Notes under the pieces: generated by a model
What the model saw: the letters and a program-made list of their open reading frames with translations, nothing else
Database searches by the model: none
What the model was told of the DNA's origin: nothing
DNA from: Halomonas sp. A11-A
GTDB taxonomy: Bacteria; Pseudomonadota; Gammaproteobacteria; Pseudomonadales; Halomonadaceae
NCBI RefSeq assembly: GCF_003182195.1
Contig: NZ_QGTM01000020.1
Location: forward strand, 1 to 59,877
Direction of reading: 5' to 3'
Length of the DNA: 59,877 nucleotides
Part shown: positions 46,812 through 56,763 of the stretch, piece by piece
How positions within the stretch are numbered: position 1 is the first letter of the stretch
Layout of the letters: each line of letters starts with the position of its first letter
Made by a program: the position numbers and the translations under genes

Positions 46812-48152
46812 ATGAACGAGACCCTGGAGCGCTGGAGCACGCGGCGCGCCTTTATCCTAGCGGTGACCGGTGCCGCCGTGGGGCTGGGCAACATCTGGCG
46901 GTTTCCCTACATCACCGGCGAGAACGGCGGCGCCGCCTTCCTGCTGCTCTATATCGGCTTCGTGCTGCTGCTCGGCCTGCCGGCGATGATGGCAGAGATC
47001 ATGGTCGGCCGCGCGGGCCGGCGCAGCCCGGTGCAGTCACTGGGCCATCTGGCCGCCCAGGCCGGGGCCAGCCGCCACTGGCGGCTGCTGGGGCTGTTCG
47101 GCGCCTTCACGGTGTTCTGCATCCTCTCCTTCTACTCGGTCGTCTCCGGCTGGTCCATCGAGTTTCTGGTCACCGCCATCAACGGAGGCTTCGTCGGCGC
47201 CGCCCCCGCCGAGATCGGCGCCGGCTTCGATGCCTTTCTGGCCGACCCCGCCAGGATGACCTTCAACCACACCCTGTTCCTGGCCATGACCATGCTGGTG
47301 GTGGCCGCCGGCGTGGCCAAGGGGCTGGAGCGCCTCAACAACCTGCTGATGCCGCTGCTCTACCTGCTGCTGCTGCTGCTGGCCGGCTATGCCGCCACCA
47401 CCGAGGGCTTCGGCCCCGCCCTGGCCTGGCTCTTCATGCCGGATCTCTCGGCGGTGACCCCGCTGGTGGTGATGCACGCCATGGGGCATGCCTTCTTCAC
47501 CCTGGCGGTGGGGGCCTGCGCGCTGATGGCCTATGGCGCCTACATGCCGGACCAGCAGAGCCTGCCGCGGGCCGCCGGCGCCGTGGCGGTGCTGGACGTC
47601 TCGGTGGCGCTGCTGGCCGGCATCGCCATCTTCTCGGTGGTCTTCGCCCAGGGCATGGACCCGGGCGAGGGGCCGGGGCTGATGTTCGTCACCCTGCCCA
47701 TCGCCTTCGCCGAGCTGCCCTGGGGGGCGCTGTGGCTGAGCATCTTCTTCCTGCTGCTGCTGCTGGCCACCTGGACCTCGTCGATCAACCTGGCCGAGCC
47801 CATGGTGGTGACCCTCCAGGGCATCGGCCTCAAGCGCGGCCATGCGGCGGCCCTGGTGGGGCTCGCCGTCTGGCTGGTGGGCCTGCTCACGGTGCTCTCC
47901 TTCTCGACCCTGGCGGAGTGGCGCCCGCTGTTCGGCATGAACGCCTTCGAACTGGTCAGCACCATTCCGCCGGAGATCTTCCTGCCCCTCGGGGGCCTGT
48001 TGATCGCTATCTTCGCTGCCTGGGTGATGCCCGAGGCGGCGGCCCGCCGGGCGCTGGGCGTGGGGCCCGGGGGCTTTACCCTGTGGCGTGGCCTGGTGCG
48101 CTGGGTCTCCATTCCGCTGACGCTGGTAGTATTGATGGCCGGCCTGGCCTGA
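46812..48152 (+). CDS. Sodium-dependent transporter of the NSS (SNF) family
   Basis: The 446-residue membrane protein has the NSS hallmark TGAAVGLGNIWRFPYITGENGG in its first helix, where sodium and substrate bind, and about 11 to 12 hydrophobic segments like bacterial LeuT/MhsT-type amino acid transporters. SSINLAEPMV in a later helix corresponds to the second sodium-site helix. The substrate is probably an amino acid. GGAGGG precedes the ATG. The next gene starts 20 bases downstream, suggesting an operon. Confidence 0.93.
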   Translation: MNETLERWSTRRAFILAVTGAAVGLGNIWRFPYITGENGGAAFLLLYIGFVLLLGLPAMMAEIMVGRAGRRSPVQSLGHLAAQAGASRHWRLLGLFGAFTVFCILSFYSVVSGWSIEFLVTAINGGFVGAAPAEIGAGFDAFLADPARMTFNHTLFLAMTMLVVAAGVAKGLERLNNLLMPLLYLLLLLLAGYAATTEGFGPALAWLFMPDLSAVTPLVVMHAMGHAFFTLAVGACALMAYGAYMPDQQSLPRAAGAVAVLDVSVALLAGIAIFSVVFAQGMDPGEGPGLMFVTLPIAFAELPWGALWLSIFFLLLLLATWTSSINLAEPMVVTLQGIGLKRGHAAALVGLAVWLVGLLTVLSFSTLAEWRPLFGMNAFELVSTIPPEIFLPLGGLLIAIFAAWVMPEAAARRALGVGPGGFTLWRGLVRWVSIPLTLVVLMAGLA

Positions 48153-48172
48153 ACCGACACGAGGATTTCACG

Positions 48173-48724
48173 ATGCGCGAGACGACGGCGATCCGAGCCT
48201 GGAAGGGCACCACCCCCACCCTGGGCGAGCGGGTCTATGTGGACCCCGCCAGCCTGGTGCTGGGCGACGTGACCCTGGGCGACGACAGCTCGGTGTGGCC
48301 CATGGCGGTGGTGCGCGGCGACATGCACCGCATCCGCATCGGCGCGCGTACCAGCGTGCAGGACGGCAGCGTGCTGCACATCACCCACGCCAGCGACTTC
48401 AACCCCGGCGGGTTCCCGCTGACCATCGGCGACGATGTCACCATCGGCCACAAGGCGATCCTCCACGGGGCCACCCTGGGCAGCCGCATCCTGGTGGGCA
48501 TGGGCGCCATCGTCATGGACGGCGCCGTGGTGGAGGATGAGGTGATCATCGCCGCCGGGGCCGTGGTGACCCCGGGCAAGCGCCTGGAGAGCGGCTACGT
48601 CTACGCCGGCAACCCGGCCAAGGCGCTGCGCCCGCTCAAGGAGAAGGAGCGTGCCTTCTTCCCCTATACCGCCGGCAACTATGTTCGGCTCAAGGACGAG
48701 TACCTGGCGGCGATGGGCGCTTAG
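48173..48724 (+). CDS. Gamma-carbonic-anhydrase-like hexapeptide protein (YrdA type)
   Basis: The 183-residue protein is a left-handed beta-helix of hexapeptide repeats. The zinc-type histidines of the gamma-carbonic anhydrase/YrdA group are present in SVLHITHASDF and VTIGHKAILHGATLG. Members often lack measurable carbonic anhydrase activity and have uncertain roles. GAGGA precedes the ATG. It follows the NSS transporter closely, an arrangement I cannot tie to a pathway. Confidence 0.9.
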   Translation: MRETTAIRAWKGTTPTLGERVYVDPASLVLGDVTLGDDSSVWPMAVVRGDMHRIRIGARTSVQDGSVLHITHASDFNPGGFPLTIGDDVTIGHKAILHGATLGSRILVGMGAIVMDGAVVEDEVIIAAGAVVTPGKRLESGYVYAGNPAKALRPLKEKERAFFPYTAGNYVRLKDEYLAAMGA

Positions 48725-48862
48725 CGGGCCTAACCCGGCCCGAGGGGCGGTTACGACGCCGAAATACCTTCCTAACCCATTGTTTCGCCATGCCGTGACG
48801 CGCGATAATCTGGTGATTTATCCAGTGCATATTTCTCCAGTACATCGAGGGCTCGCCCCGGC

Positions 48863-49509
48863 ATGGCCGATTTCCGCACCCATCTTGGCGTGGCCGCCGC
48901 CGGCGGTGCCGTGCTCGCCCATGGCGGCTGGCAGGCGGGCCTGTGGACGGCCTGGGAGGCCCTGCCGATGCTGGCGCTGGTGACCTTCGGCGGCATCCTG
49001 CCCGATATCGACGCCGACCGTTCCAGGGCGATCCGGCTGATCTTCAACCTGCTGGCGGTGCCCGGGGTGGTGGCCGGCGCCCTGCTGCTGCAGGGGCGGC
49101 TCGACGCCGGTGGCCTGCTGCTGGCGTGCGGGGCGATCTATCTCGGCGTGCGTTACCTGGCCGGGGCCCTCTTCTCGCGCTTCACGGTCCATCGTGGCCT
49201 GTGGCACTCGCTGCTGGCGGCCGCCCTGTGCGGCCTGATCAGCGTGGTGGTGAGCCAGCGGATCTTCGCCCAGCCCGATACCCTGGCCTGGGCCCACGGG
49301 CTGGCGGTGGCGCTGGGCTTCGTCATCCACCTGCTGCTCGACGAGCTCTACAGCGTCGACCTCACCGGGGCGCGCATCAAGCGCTCCTTCGGCACCGCCC
49401 TCAAGCCCTTCGACTGGCGCTCCCCGGGCAACTCCCTGGTGATGCTGCTGGCGGCGGTCAACCTGCTGCCCTGGCTACCCCCGCTGGCGCCGCTGTGGGC
49501 GCTGCTGGC

Positions 49510-49534
<25 letters not shown>
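48863..49534 (+). CDS. DUF457/YdjM-type membrane-bound metal-dependent hydrolase
   Basis: The 223-residue protein has 5 to 6 hydrophobic segments and the family's conserved polar motifs: FRTHLGVAAAGG at the start, GGILPDIDADRSRAIR, FTVHRGLWHSLL and VIHLLLDELYSVD. These His and Asp residues are thought to bind metal at the membrane. YdjM in E. coli is an LexA-regulated member; the reaction is unknown. Its last 25 bases overlap the 3' end of dctD on the opposite strand. Confidence 0.88.
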
Positions 49535-50884
<1,350 letters not shown>

Positions 50885-50892
<8 letters not shown>

Positions 50893-52789
50893 GGGGCAGG
50901 GTCTCCTGATCGGGCTGGACGTTCGCGGTACGCCGGCCTTCGTCACGGGGCAGCCGAATGGTGAAGAGGGCGCCGCCCTTGGGGCGGTTGGCGGCACTCA
51001 GGCGCCCGCCCAGGTCGTCGACGATCCGTGAGGAGATCGACAGGCCTAGCCCGAGCCCCTTGCCGGATGACTTGGTGGTGAAGAAGGGTTCGAAGATGCG
51101 GGTCAGGTTCTCCTCGGCGATCCCCGGCCCGTTGTCGGCCACCCCCAGCACCACCTGGTCGCCTCTCACCTCGACGCTCAGCTCGAGGCGCGGGGAAGGG
51201 GTGTCGGCCATGGCCTGCAGGGCGTTGCCGATCAGGTTGACCAGCACCTGCTCGAGGCGCACCAGGTCGGCGCGCACCCAGACCTCCTGGTCGGGCCAGC
51301 GGCGGATCACCTCCACGTCGCTGTCGCGCAGCCGGGTCTGGAACAGGCGCAGGGCGTAGTCGAAGCAGGCGACGGGGGAGACGGCGGTGAGCGTCTCGCC
51401 GCTCTTGCGCGAGAACTGACGCAGCTGGGCGCTGATCTCCGACATCCGCGCGGTCAGCTCGACGATCTGCTCGAGGTTGAGATCGACGCTCTCCAGGCGC
51501 TGGCGGGCCAGAAAGGTGCGGGCGTTCTCGGCATAGGCGCGGATCGCGGCCAGGGGCTGGTTGAGTTCGTGATTGATGCCGGCGGCCAGCTGGCCGAGCA
51601 CGGCGAGCTTGGCGGCCTGGATCAGCTCGTCGCGGGTCTGGCGCAGGCTCTCCTCGGCGCGCCGGCGCTCGTCGATCTCGGCGGAGAGCCGGCGGTTGGT
51701 CTCCAGCAGGTCCCAGGTGCGGCGCTCGACGTTGCGTTCCAGCTCGTCCCGGGCGCGGGCCAGGGTCTGACGCTCGCGCTCGGCGAACTGCTCGCGTTCG
51801 CGGCGCAGGCGCAGGCGCTGCCAGCCGATGCCGCCGCCCAGCAGCACGATACCGTAGAGGCCGCCGGCCAGCAGCGCCGAGACCCACTGTGCCTGGATCA
51901 CCGGGCTCACCGACTTGAGGATATGCATCTCCCAGCCGAGCTCCTCGAGGGGGCGGGAGACGGCCAGATAGCGGGGGCCGGACAGGGGCCCCTCGCGGAA
52001 GCTCACCAGGCGCGTGCGCTCGCCTCGGCGCTCGAGCAGCTCGACCCCGGAGTGGGTCAGCGGCTCATCCGCGTAGCGGCGAGTGGCCAGCAGCGCCTGG
52101 CGCTCCTCCTCGGAGAGCGGGTGCAGGGAGGTCATGCGCAGCTCTTCGCGGCTGGCCATGAAGATGATCTCGTCCTCATCGGTGACCAGTAGCTCGGCGT
52201 CCTGGTCGGCCCAGCTCTCCTCGACCTCATCCAGCAGCACCTTGATCACCATTACGCCGTCGGGGCTCGAGTCGGGCTGAGTGTCGTCCAGCCAAACCGG
52301 CGCGGAGAAGTAGTACCCGCGCTCCAGCGACTGCACGCCGAGGCCGTAGAAGCGCCCCTGGCCGCCGGCGATGGCGTCGGTGTAGTAGCTGCGAAAGGCG
52401 TAGTTCTGGCCGATGAAGGTGTTGGGCAGGTGCCAGTTGCTGGCGGCCAGGGTGTCGGCGTGGCGGTCGAGCAGGTAGACGTCCGAGACGTCGGCGGTGG
52501 CTCGGAAGCGGTCCAGCAGCAGGTTGAGGGGCATGGCGTCCTGGCTGTGGGGGGAGGCCAGGAAGCGCTGTACCGCTTCGCGGGTGGCGAGCAGCTGCGG
52601 CAGGTAGTTGTGGCGGGAGAGGTGGCCGATCAGGCCCGCCGCCGAGAGGCGCAGCTCGTTCTCGGCGTCCTGCTCGAGGGTTTGCAGCGCCTGGTCCCGG
52701 GCCACCTGGGCCGCCTGCCACATCACCAGGCCCAGCCCCAGGGGGGCGGCCAGCAGCAGCAGGGTTCGCCAGCTGGGCGCTACCCTCAC
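50885..52789 (-). CDS. dctB: Sensor histidine kinase DctB
   Basis: The 634-residue kinase begins at a GTG overlapping the stop of the regulator gene upstream (GTGA). A first membrane helix lies near residues 8-28; a periplasmic double-PAS sensor domain with the DctB-typical NWHLPNTFIGQNYAFRSYY follows; a second helix is near 290-310; then a coiled linker, an H-box (GQLAAGINHELNQPLAAIRAYA) and ATPase motifs NLIGNALQAM, DNGPGI and GKGLGLGLSIS. It senses a periplasmic carboxylate and phosphorylates DctD. Coupling to a GntR-family lactate-type regulator is unusual and suggests a lactate-related signal. Confidence 0.92.
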
Positions 52790-53571
52790 GAGGCGGTTTC
52801 CCGGCGCGGTGCCGGCATTGCCTGGGCGCGCCGCAGGGCGCGCTGGGCGCGGGTCTCGGCGCGGGCCAGCTCCAGCAGCCCCTCCTCCACGTAGACCAGG
52901 TGCTCGTGGGCCCGGTCCCGGGCGTCCTCGGCGCGCCCCTCGAGGATGGCGTCCAGCAGGGCGCGGTGCTGGGTCATCAGCTGGCCGCGAGCCTCTTCCT
53001 TCTCGAACAGGTGGGCCAGGTTGTCGACGATGCTCCTCTCCAGCAGGTGGAAGATACCGCGAATGGTGTGCAGCAGCAGGACGTTGTGGGCGGCCTCGGC
53101 GATGGCCAGGTGGAAGGCGGCGTCGGCCTTGGCCTCCCGGGCCGGGTCCTTGCCCTGGAAGCAGGCGTCCAGCTCCTCGAAGCGCTTGATCAGCAGCGCC
53201 CGATCGGTGGGGGTGGAGCGCAGCGCCGCGTAGTAGGCGGAGATGCCCTCCATGGCGTCGCGAAACTCGAGCAGGTCGAGATGGAACTCGCCGTGGCGAG
53301 AGAGCATCTCCAGAATGGGGTCGCTGTAGCCGCTGGTGAGCGACGCGGAGACGAAGGTGCCGCCGCCCTGGCGGCTGATCAGCAGCCCGCGAGCGGAGAG
53401 CTTCTGGATCGCCTCGCGCAGCGAGGGGCGGGAGACGCCGAACTGCTCGGCCAGCTCCCGCTCCGGGGGCAGGCGCTGCCCGGGCTTGAGACTGCCCTCG
53501 AGGATCATCGCCTCGATCCGCTCGGTGAGCACATCGGCAAGGCGGGGTTGGCGTACGGGTTGATAGGCCAT
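52786..53571 (-). CDS. lldR: GntR/FadR-family regulator, probable LldR
   Basis: The 261-residue repressor has an N-terminal winged helix (residues about 10-75; PPERELAEQFGVSRPSLREAIQKL) and a C-terminal FCD ligand-binding domain with metal-type residues in EFRDAMEGISAYY, DAAFHLAIAEAAHN and TQHRALLDAI. Similar proteins are LldR and PdhR, which respond to lactate and pyruvate. It is divergent from the lutABC-dld operon, and palindromes of the LldR/PdhR type lie upstream of both units, which supports LldR. It is the first gene of a coupled operon with dctB and dctD. Confidence 0.85.
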   Translation of the reverse strand: MAYQPVRQPRLADVLTERIEAMILEGSLKPGQRLPPERELAEQFGVSRPSLREAIQKLSARGLLISRQGGGTFVSASLTSGYSDPILEMLSRHGEFHLDLLEFRDAMEGISAYYAALRSTPTDRALLIKRFEELDACFQGKDPAREAKADAAFHLAIAEAAHNVLLLHTIRGIFHLLERSIVDNLAHLFEKEEARGQLMTQHRALLDAILEGRAEDARDRAHEHLVYVEEGLLELARAETRAQRALRRAQAMPAPRRETAS

Positions 53572-53617
53572 GGGGGGAACTCCGGATCGATGGTGCCGGT
53601 GTCAGGGTACGACATTG

Positions 53618-53634
53618 AATTGGTAATACCAATC
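53618..53634. promoter_or_regulatory. LldR-type operator near the regulator gene
   Basis: AATTGGTAATACCAATC is a near-perfect palindrome matching the LldR/PdhR pattern AATTGG-N5-CCAATT. It lies 47 bases before the lldR start, placed for autoregulation. Confidence 0.75.
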
Positions 53635-53758
53635 TCTCCGCCTTGGCGCCGTACGGGAGGGCGTCATTTTCCTTCCGGCTTTCAGTAGGTTGCCGAGGGG
53701 GGAAATGTCCCACTACCAAAGTATAGCGCCGCGAGGCAGGAAAAAGGCCCGCCCAGGT

Positions 53759-53788
53759 TTGACACTGTCTGGGTACCCCTCCTAAGGT
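53759..53788 (+). promoter_or_regulatory. Candidate sigma-70 promoter of lutABC-dld
   Basis: TTGACA (53759-53764) is exact and is followed after 18 bases by TAAGGT (53783-53788). The start would be near 53795, just before the operator at 53809-53825, so a bound repressor would block elongation or open-complex escape. Confidence 0.5.
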
Positions 53789-53808
53789 GCGCCCATTCGT
53801 CTGCTGTA

Positions 53809-53825
53809 AATTGGTTTGACCAATT
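53809..53825. promoter_or_regulatory. LldR-type operator of lutABC-dld
   Basis: AATTGGTTTGACCAATT has exact 6-base arms (AATTGG and CCAATT) and matches the LldR/PdhR consensus. It lies 40 bases before the lutA start. Confidence 0.8.
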
Positions 53826-53864
53826 CATTCAGCGCCGCCGTCCTGTATGACGAGGATTCTGCCG

Positions 53865-54620
53865 ATGACGCCAGTCAAGTGCTACCCGCCGAGGCCGGAG
53901 AAGGTCTACTTCTTCGGTACCTGCCTGATCGACCTCTTCTATCCTGAAGCCGGCCTGGACGGGATTCGCCTGCTGGAACGGGAGGGCATCGAGGTGCTCT
54001 TTCCCCAGGACCAGACCTGCTGCGGCCAGCCGGCCTACACCTCCGGCTACCAGGAGGAGGCGCGGGCGGTGGCGGCGGCACAGCTTGGTCTCTTCCCCGA
54101 GCCCTGGCCGATCATCGTACCCTCCGGCTCCTGCGGCGGCATGATGCGCACCCACTACCCACAGCTCTTCGCCGGCACCCCTCACGAGGCAAAGGCCAAC
54201 GAGGTGGCCGGACGCATCTTTGAACTGACCGAGTTCCTGGTGCATGTCTGCCACCTGAAGCTGGAGGATCGCGGTGCGCCCGAGAAGGTGGCCATGCACA
54301 CCTCCTGCAGCGCACGCCGCGAGATGGGCCTGGCCGAGACCGGCCCGGCGCTGCTGGCCCAGCTCGGCCAGGTGGAGCTGGTCGAGCAGGCGCGTGCCGC
54401 CGAGTGCTGCGGCTTCGGCGGCACCTTCGCCGTGCGCCACCCGGAGGTCTCCGCCGCCATGGTGGAGGACAAGACCCTGGCCATCGAGGCGACCGGGGCC
54501 GAGCGTTTCGTCACTTCCGACTGCGGCTGTTTGATGAACATCGGCGGGCGCTTCGCGCACCAGAAGAAGGCCGTGAAGGGCGAGCACATCGCCAGCTACC
54601 TGTGGCGGAGAACCTCATGA
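53865..54620 (+). CDS. lutA: L-lactate utilisation protein LutA/LldE (CCG-domain)
   Basis: The 251-residue protein has two cysteine-rich CCG domains (DQTCCGQPAYTSG with PSGSCGGMM, then TSCSARREMG with AAECCGFGGTFAV), which hold an iron-sulfur or related cluster. With LutB and LutC it forms the three-part L-lactate dehydrogenase complex that feeds electrons to the respiratory chain. I choose the ATG at 53865, preceded by GAGGA, over one six codons upstream. The stop overlaps lutB as ATGA. The operon lies behind an LldR-type operator. Confidence 0.95.
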   Translation: MTPVKCYPPRPEKVYFFGTCLIDLFYPEAGLDGIRLLEREGIEVLFPQDQTCCGQPAYTSGYQEEARAVAAAQLGLFPEPWPIIVPSGSCGGMMRTHYPQLFAGTPHEAKANEVAGRIFELTEFLVHVCHLKLEDRGAPEKVAMHTSCSARREMGLAETGPALLAQLGQVELVEQARAAECCGFGGTFAVRHPEVSAAMVEDKTLAIEATGAERFVTSDCGCLMNIGGRFAHQKKAVKGEHIASYLWRRTS

Positions 54621-56086
54621 GCGTGCAGACATTCACTCCCCGGGAGTTTCACCGCCAGGCCCATGACGCCCTGGGCAACCCGCAGATTCGCGGCAACTTC
54701 CGCCGCGCCATGGATGGCCTGATGGCCAAGCGGCGCGACGCCTTCGCGGACTGGGACCTCGAGGCCCTGCGCGAGCTGGGTGCCAACATCCGCCTGCGGG
54801 CGCTGGCCAGGCTGCCCGACCTGCTGGAGCAGCTGGAGGCCAACTGCCAGGCCAACGGCATCCGGGTGCACTGGGCCGAGAATGGCGAGGAGGCGTGCCG
54901 CATCATCCGCGAGATCTGCGAGTCCCACGGTGCCAGGTCGGTGATCAAGGGCAAGTCCATGGTCTCCGAGGAGATGCACCTCAACGCCCACCTCGAGGCG
55001 GCGGGTATCGAGGCGCTGGAGTCGGACCTCGGCGAGTACCTGGTGCAGCTCAACGAGCAGACCCCCTCCCATATCATCATGCCGGCGATCCATCTCAACA
55101 CCGATGAGATCTCCGAGATCATGCACGAGAAGACCGGCACCGAGCGCACCCGGGACGTCGACTACATGACCGCGGCGGCACGCCAGCAGCTGCGCGAGCG
55201 CTTCATGGGCGCCGACGTGGGCATCTCCGGGGTCAATTTCGCGGTGGCCGAGACCGGCACCCTGTGCCTGGTGGAGAACGAGGGCAACGGGCGCATGACC
55301 ACCACGGTGCCGCCGGTACATATCGCCGTGACCGGCATCGAGAAGGTGGTCGAGCACCTGCGCGATGTGCCGCCTCTCTATGCGCTGCTGACCCGCTCCG
55401 CCACCGGCCAGCACGTCACCACCTACTTCAACATGATCAGCTCGCCGCGGAAGGCGGGCGAGCACGACGGCCCGAAGGAAGTGCACCTGGTGCTGGTGGA
55501 CAGCGGCCGTTCCCGTATCTATCAGGATGACGAGCTGCTCGACACCCTGCGCTGCATCCGCTGCGGCGCCTGCATGAACCACTGCCCGGTCTACACCCGG
55601 GTGGGCGGCCACGCCTATGGCACCACCTACCCGGGCCCCATCGGCAGCATCCTCTCCCCGCACATGATGGGGCTGGAGGAGACGAAGGACCTGCCCACGG
55701 CGTCGACCCTGTGTGGCGCCTGTGGCGAGGTCTGCCCGGTGAAGATCCCGATCCCCGACCTGCTCGTGCGTCTGCGCCGCGAGGCGGTGGGTGAGGGGCG
55801 CGGCAACGTGCCCGGCGCCGGTATCAAGCGCACCCGCAAGGAGGTCGCCGCCTGGAAGGGCTTCCAGTGGCTGGCCACCCATCCCGGCGCCTGGCGCAGC
55901 GGTACCGCCCTGGCTGGCAAGCTCAAGGTGCTGATGCCCTCGAAGCTGGGCGCCTGGAGCGACTACCGTGTCGCCCCGGTGCCCGCCAGCAGCTCCCTGC
56001 ATGCGCTGATGAAGCGGCGCCAGGCCAGCGGGTCCTCGACCGACCCGTCCCGCGTCGAGTCAACCCACGAGGAGAAGCGCCGATGA
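54617..56086 (+). CDS. lutB: L-lactate utilisation iron-sulfur protein LutB/LldF
   Basis: The 489-residue protein has an N-terminal LUD domain (residues about 60-300) and a ferredoxin-type part. Two cluster motifs are clear: CIRCGACMNHCP with cysteines 313, 316, 319 and 323, and CGACGEVCP with cysteines 366, 369 and 373. These bind [4Fe-4S] clusters that relay electrons from lactate. The last 35 residues are a polar extension rich in Ser and Arg. Overlaps of four bases with lutA and lutC indicate tight coupling. Confidence 0.96.
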   Translation: MSVQTFTPREFHRQAHDALGNPQIRGNFRRAMDGLMAKRRDAFADWDLEALRELGANIRLRALARLPDLLEQLEANCQANGIRVHWAENGEEACRIIREICESHGARSVIKGKSMVSEEMHLNAHLEAAGIEALESDLGEYLVQLNEQTPSHIIMPAIHLNTDEISEIMHEKTGTERTRDVDYMTAAARQQLRERFMGADVGISGVNFAVAETGTLCLVENEGNGRMTTTVPPVHIAVTGIEKVVEHLRDVPPLYALLTRSATGQHVTTYFNMISSPRKAGEHDGPKEVHLVLVDSGRSRIYQDDELLDTLRCIRCGACMNHCPVYTRVGGHAYGTTYPGPIGSILSPHMMGLEETKDLPTASTLCGACGEVCPVKIPIPDLLVRLRREAVGEGRGNVPGAGIKRTRKEVAAWKGFQWLATHPGAWRSGTALAGKLKVLMPSKLGAWSDYRVAPVPASSSLHALMKRRQASGSSTDPSRVESTHEEKRR

Positions 56087-56763
56087 GTGCCCGCGATGCC
56101 ATTCTCAAGCGCCTGCGCGAGCGCACCGACGGCCCCCTGAGCGCCCCCGAGAGCGACTTCTCCGTGGTCACCCAGCGCGGCTGGAGCCTCGATGAACGCC
56201 TGGACCGCTTCGAGCGGTGCATCACCTCGGTCCACGGCGAGGTGGTCCATACCGATCGCGCGAGCTGGACCGAGGCCCTGGCCAGAGTGCTGGCCGACAA
56301 GGGGATTCGGCGTCTGGCGCTGGGGCGCGAGCACCTGGTGGCCGTCGAGGCTCGCCAGGCGCTGGCTGATGCCGAGGTCGAACTGGTCGACGTCGACCGC
56401 GATATCGAGGGCTGGCAGCGGGAGCAGTTCGAGCGCGTCGATGCCGGCCTGACCTCGACCCGCGGCGCCATCGCCGAGACCGGTAGCCTGTGGCTCTGGC
56501 CGACTCCCGACGAGCCGCGCCTGATCAGCCTGGTGCCGCCGATCCATGTCGCGGTGCTGGATGCCGACACCGTCGAGGACACCTTCTTCGACGTGGTGGA
56601 GCGCCATGGCTGGGCCAGCGGCATGCCCACCAATGCGCTGCTGATCTCCGGGCCCAGCAAGACCGCCGATATCGAGCAGACCCTGGCCTATGGGGTCCAC
56701 GGCCCCCGCGAGCTGGTGGTGATCGTGCGCCATGATCAGGCTTCGGCCCGGGATGGGTCATGA
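56083..56763 (+). CDS. lutC: L-lactate utilisation protein LutC/LldG (LUD domain)
   Basis: The 226-residue protein is a LUD-domain member, the third subunit of the LutABC lactate dehydrogenase. The conserved block GAIAETGSLWLWPTPDEPRL matches LutC proteins, as does the C-terminal SGPSKTADIEQTLAYGVHGP. GAGGAG precedes the ATG, which overlaps the lutB stop. It overlaps dld in the same way (ATGA), so all four genes form one coupled operon. Confidence 0.95.
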   Translation: MSARDAILKRLRERTDGPLSAPESDFSVVTQRGWSLDERLDRFERCITSVHGEVVHTDRASWTEALARVLADKGIRRLALGREHLVAVEARQALADAEVELVDVDRDIEGWQREQFERVDAGLTSTRGAIAETGSLWLWPTPDEPRLISLVPPIHVAVLDADTVEDTFFDVVERHGWASGMPTNALLISGPSKTADIEQTLAYGVHGPRELVVIVRHDQASARDGS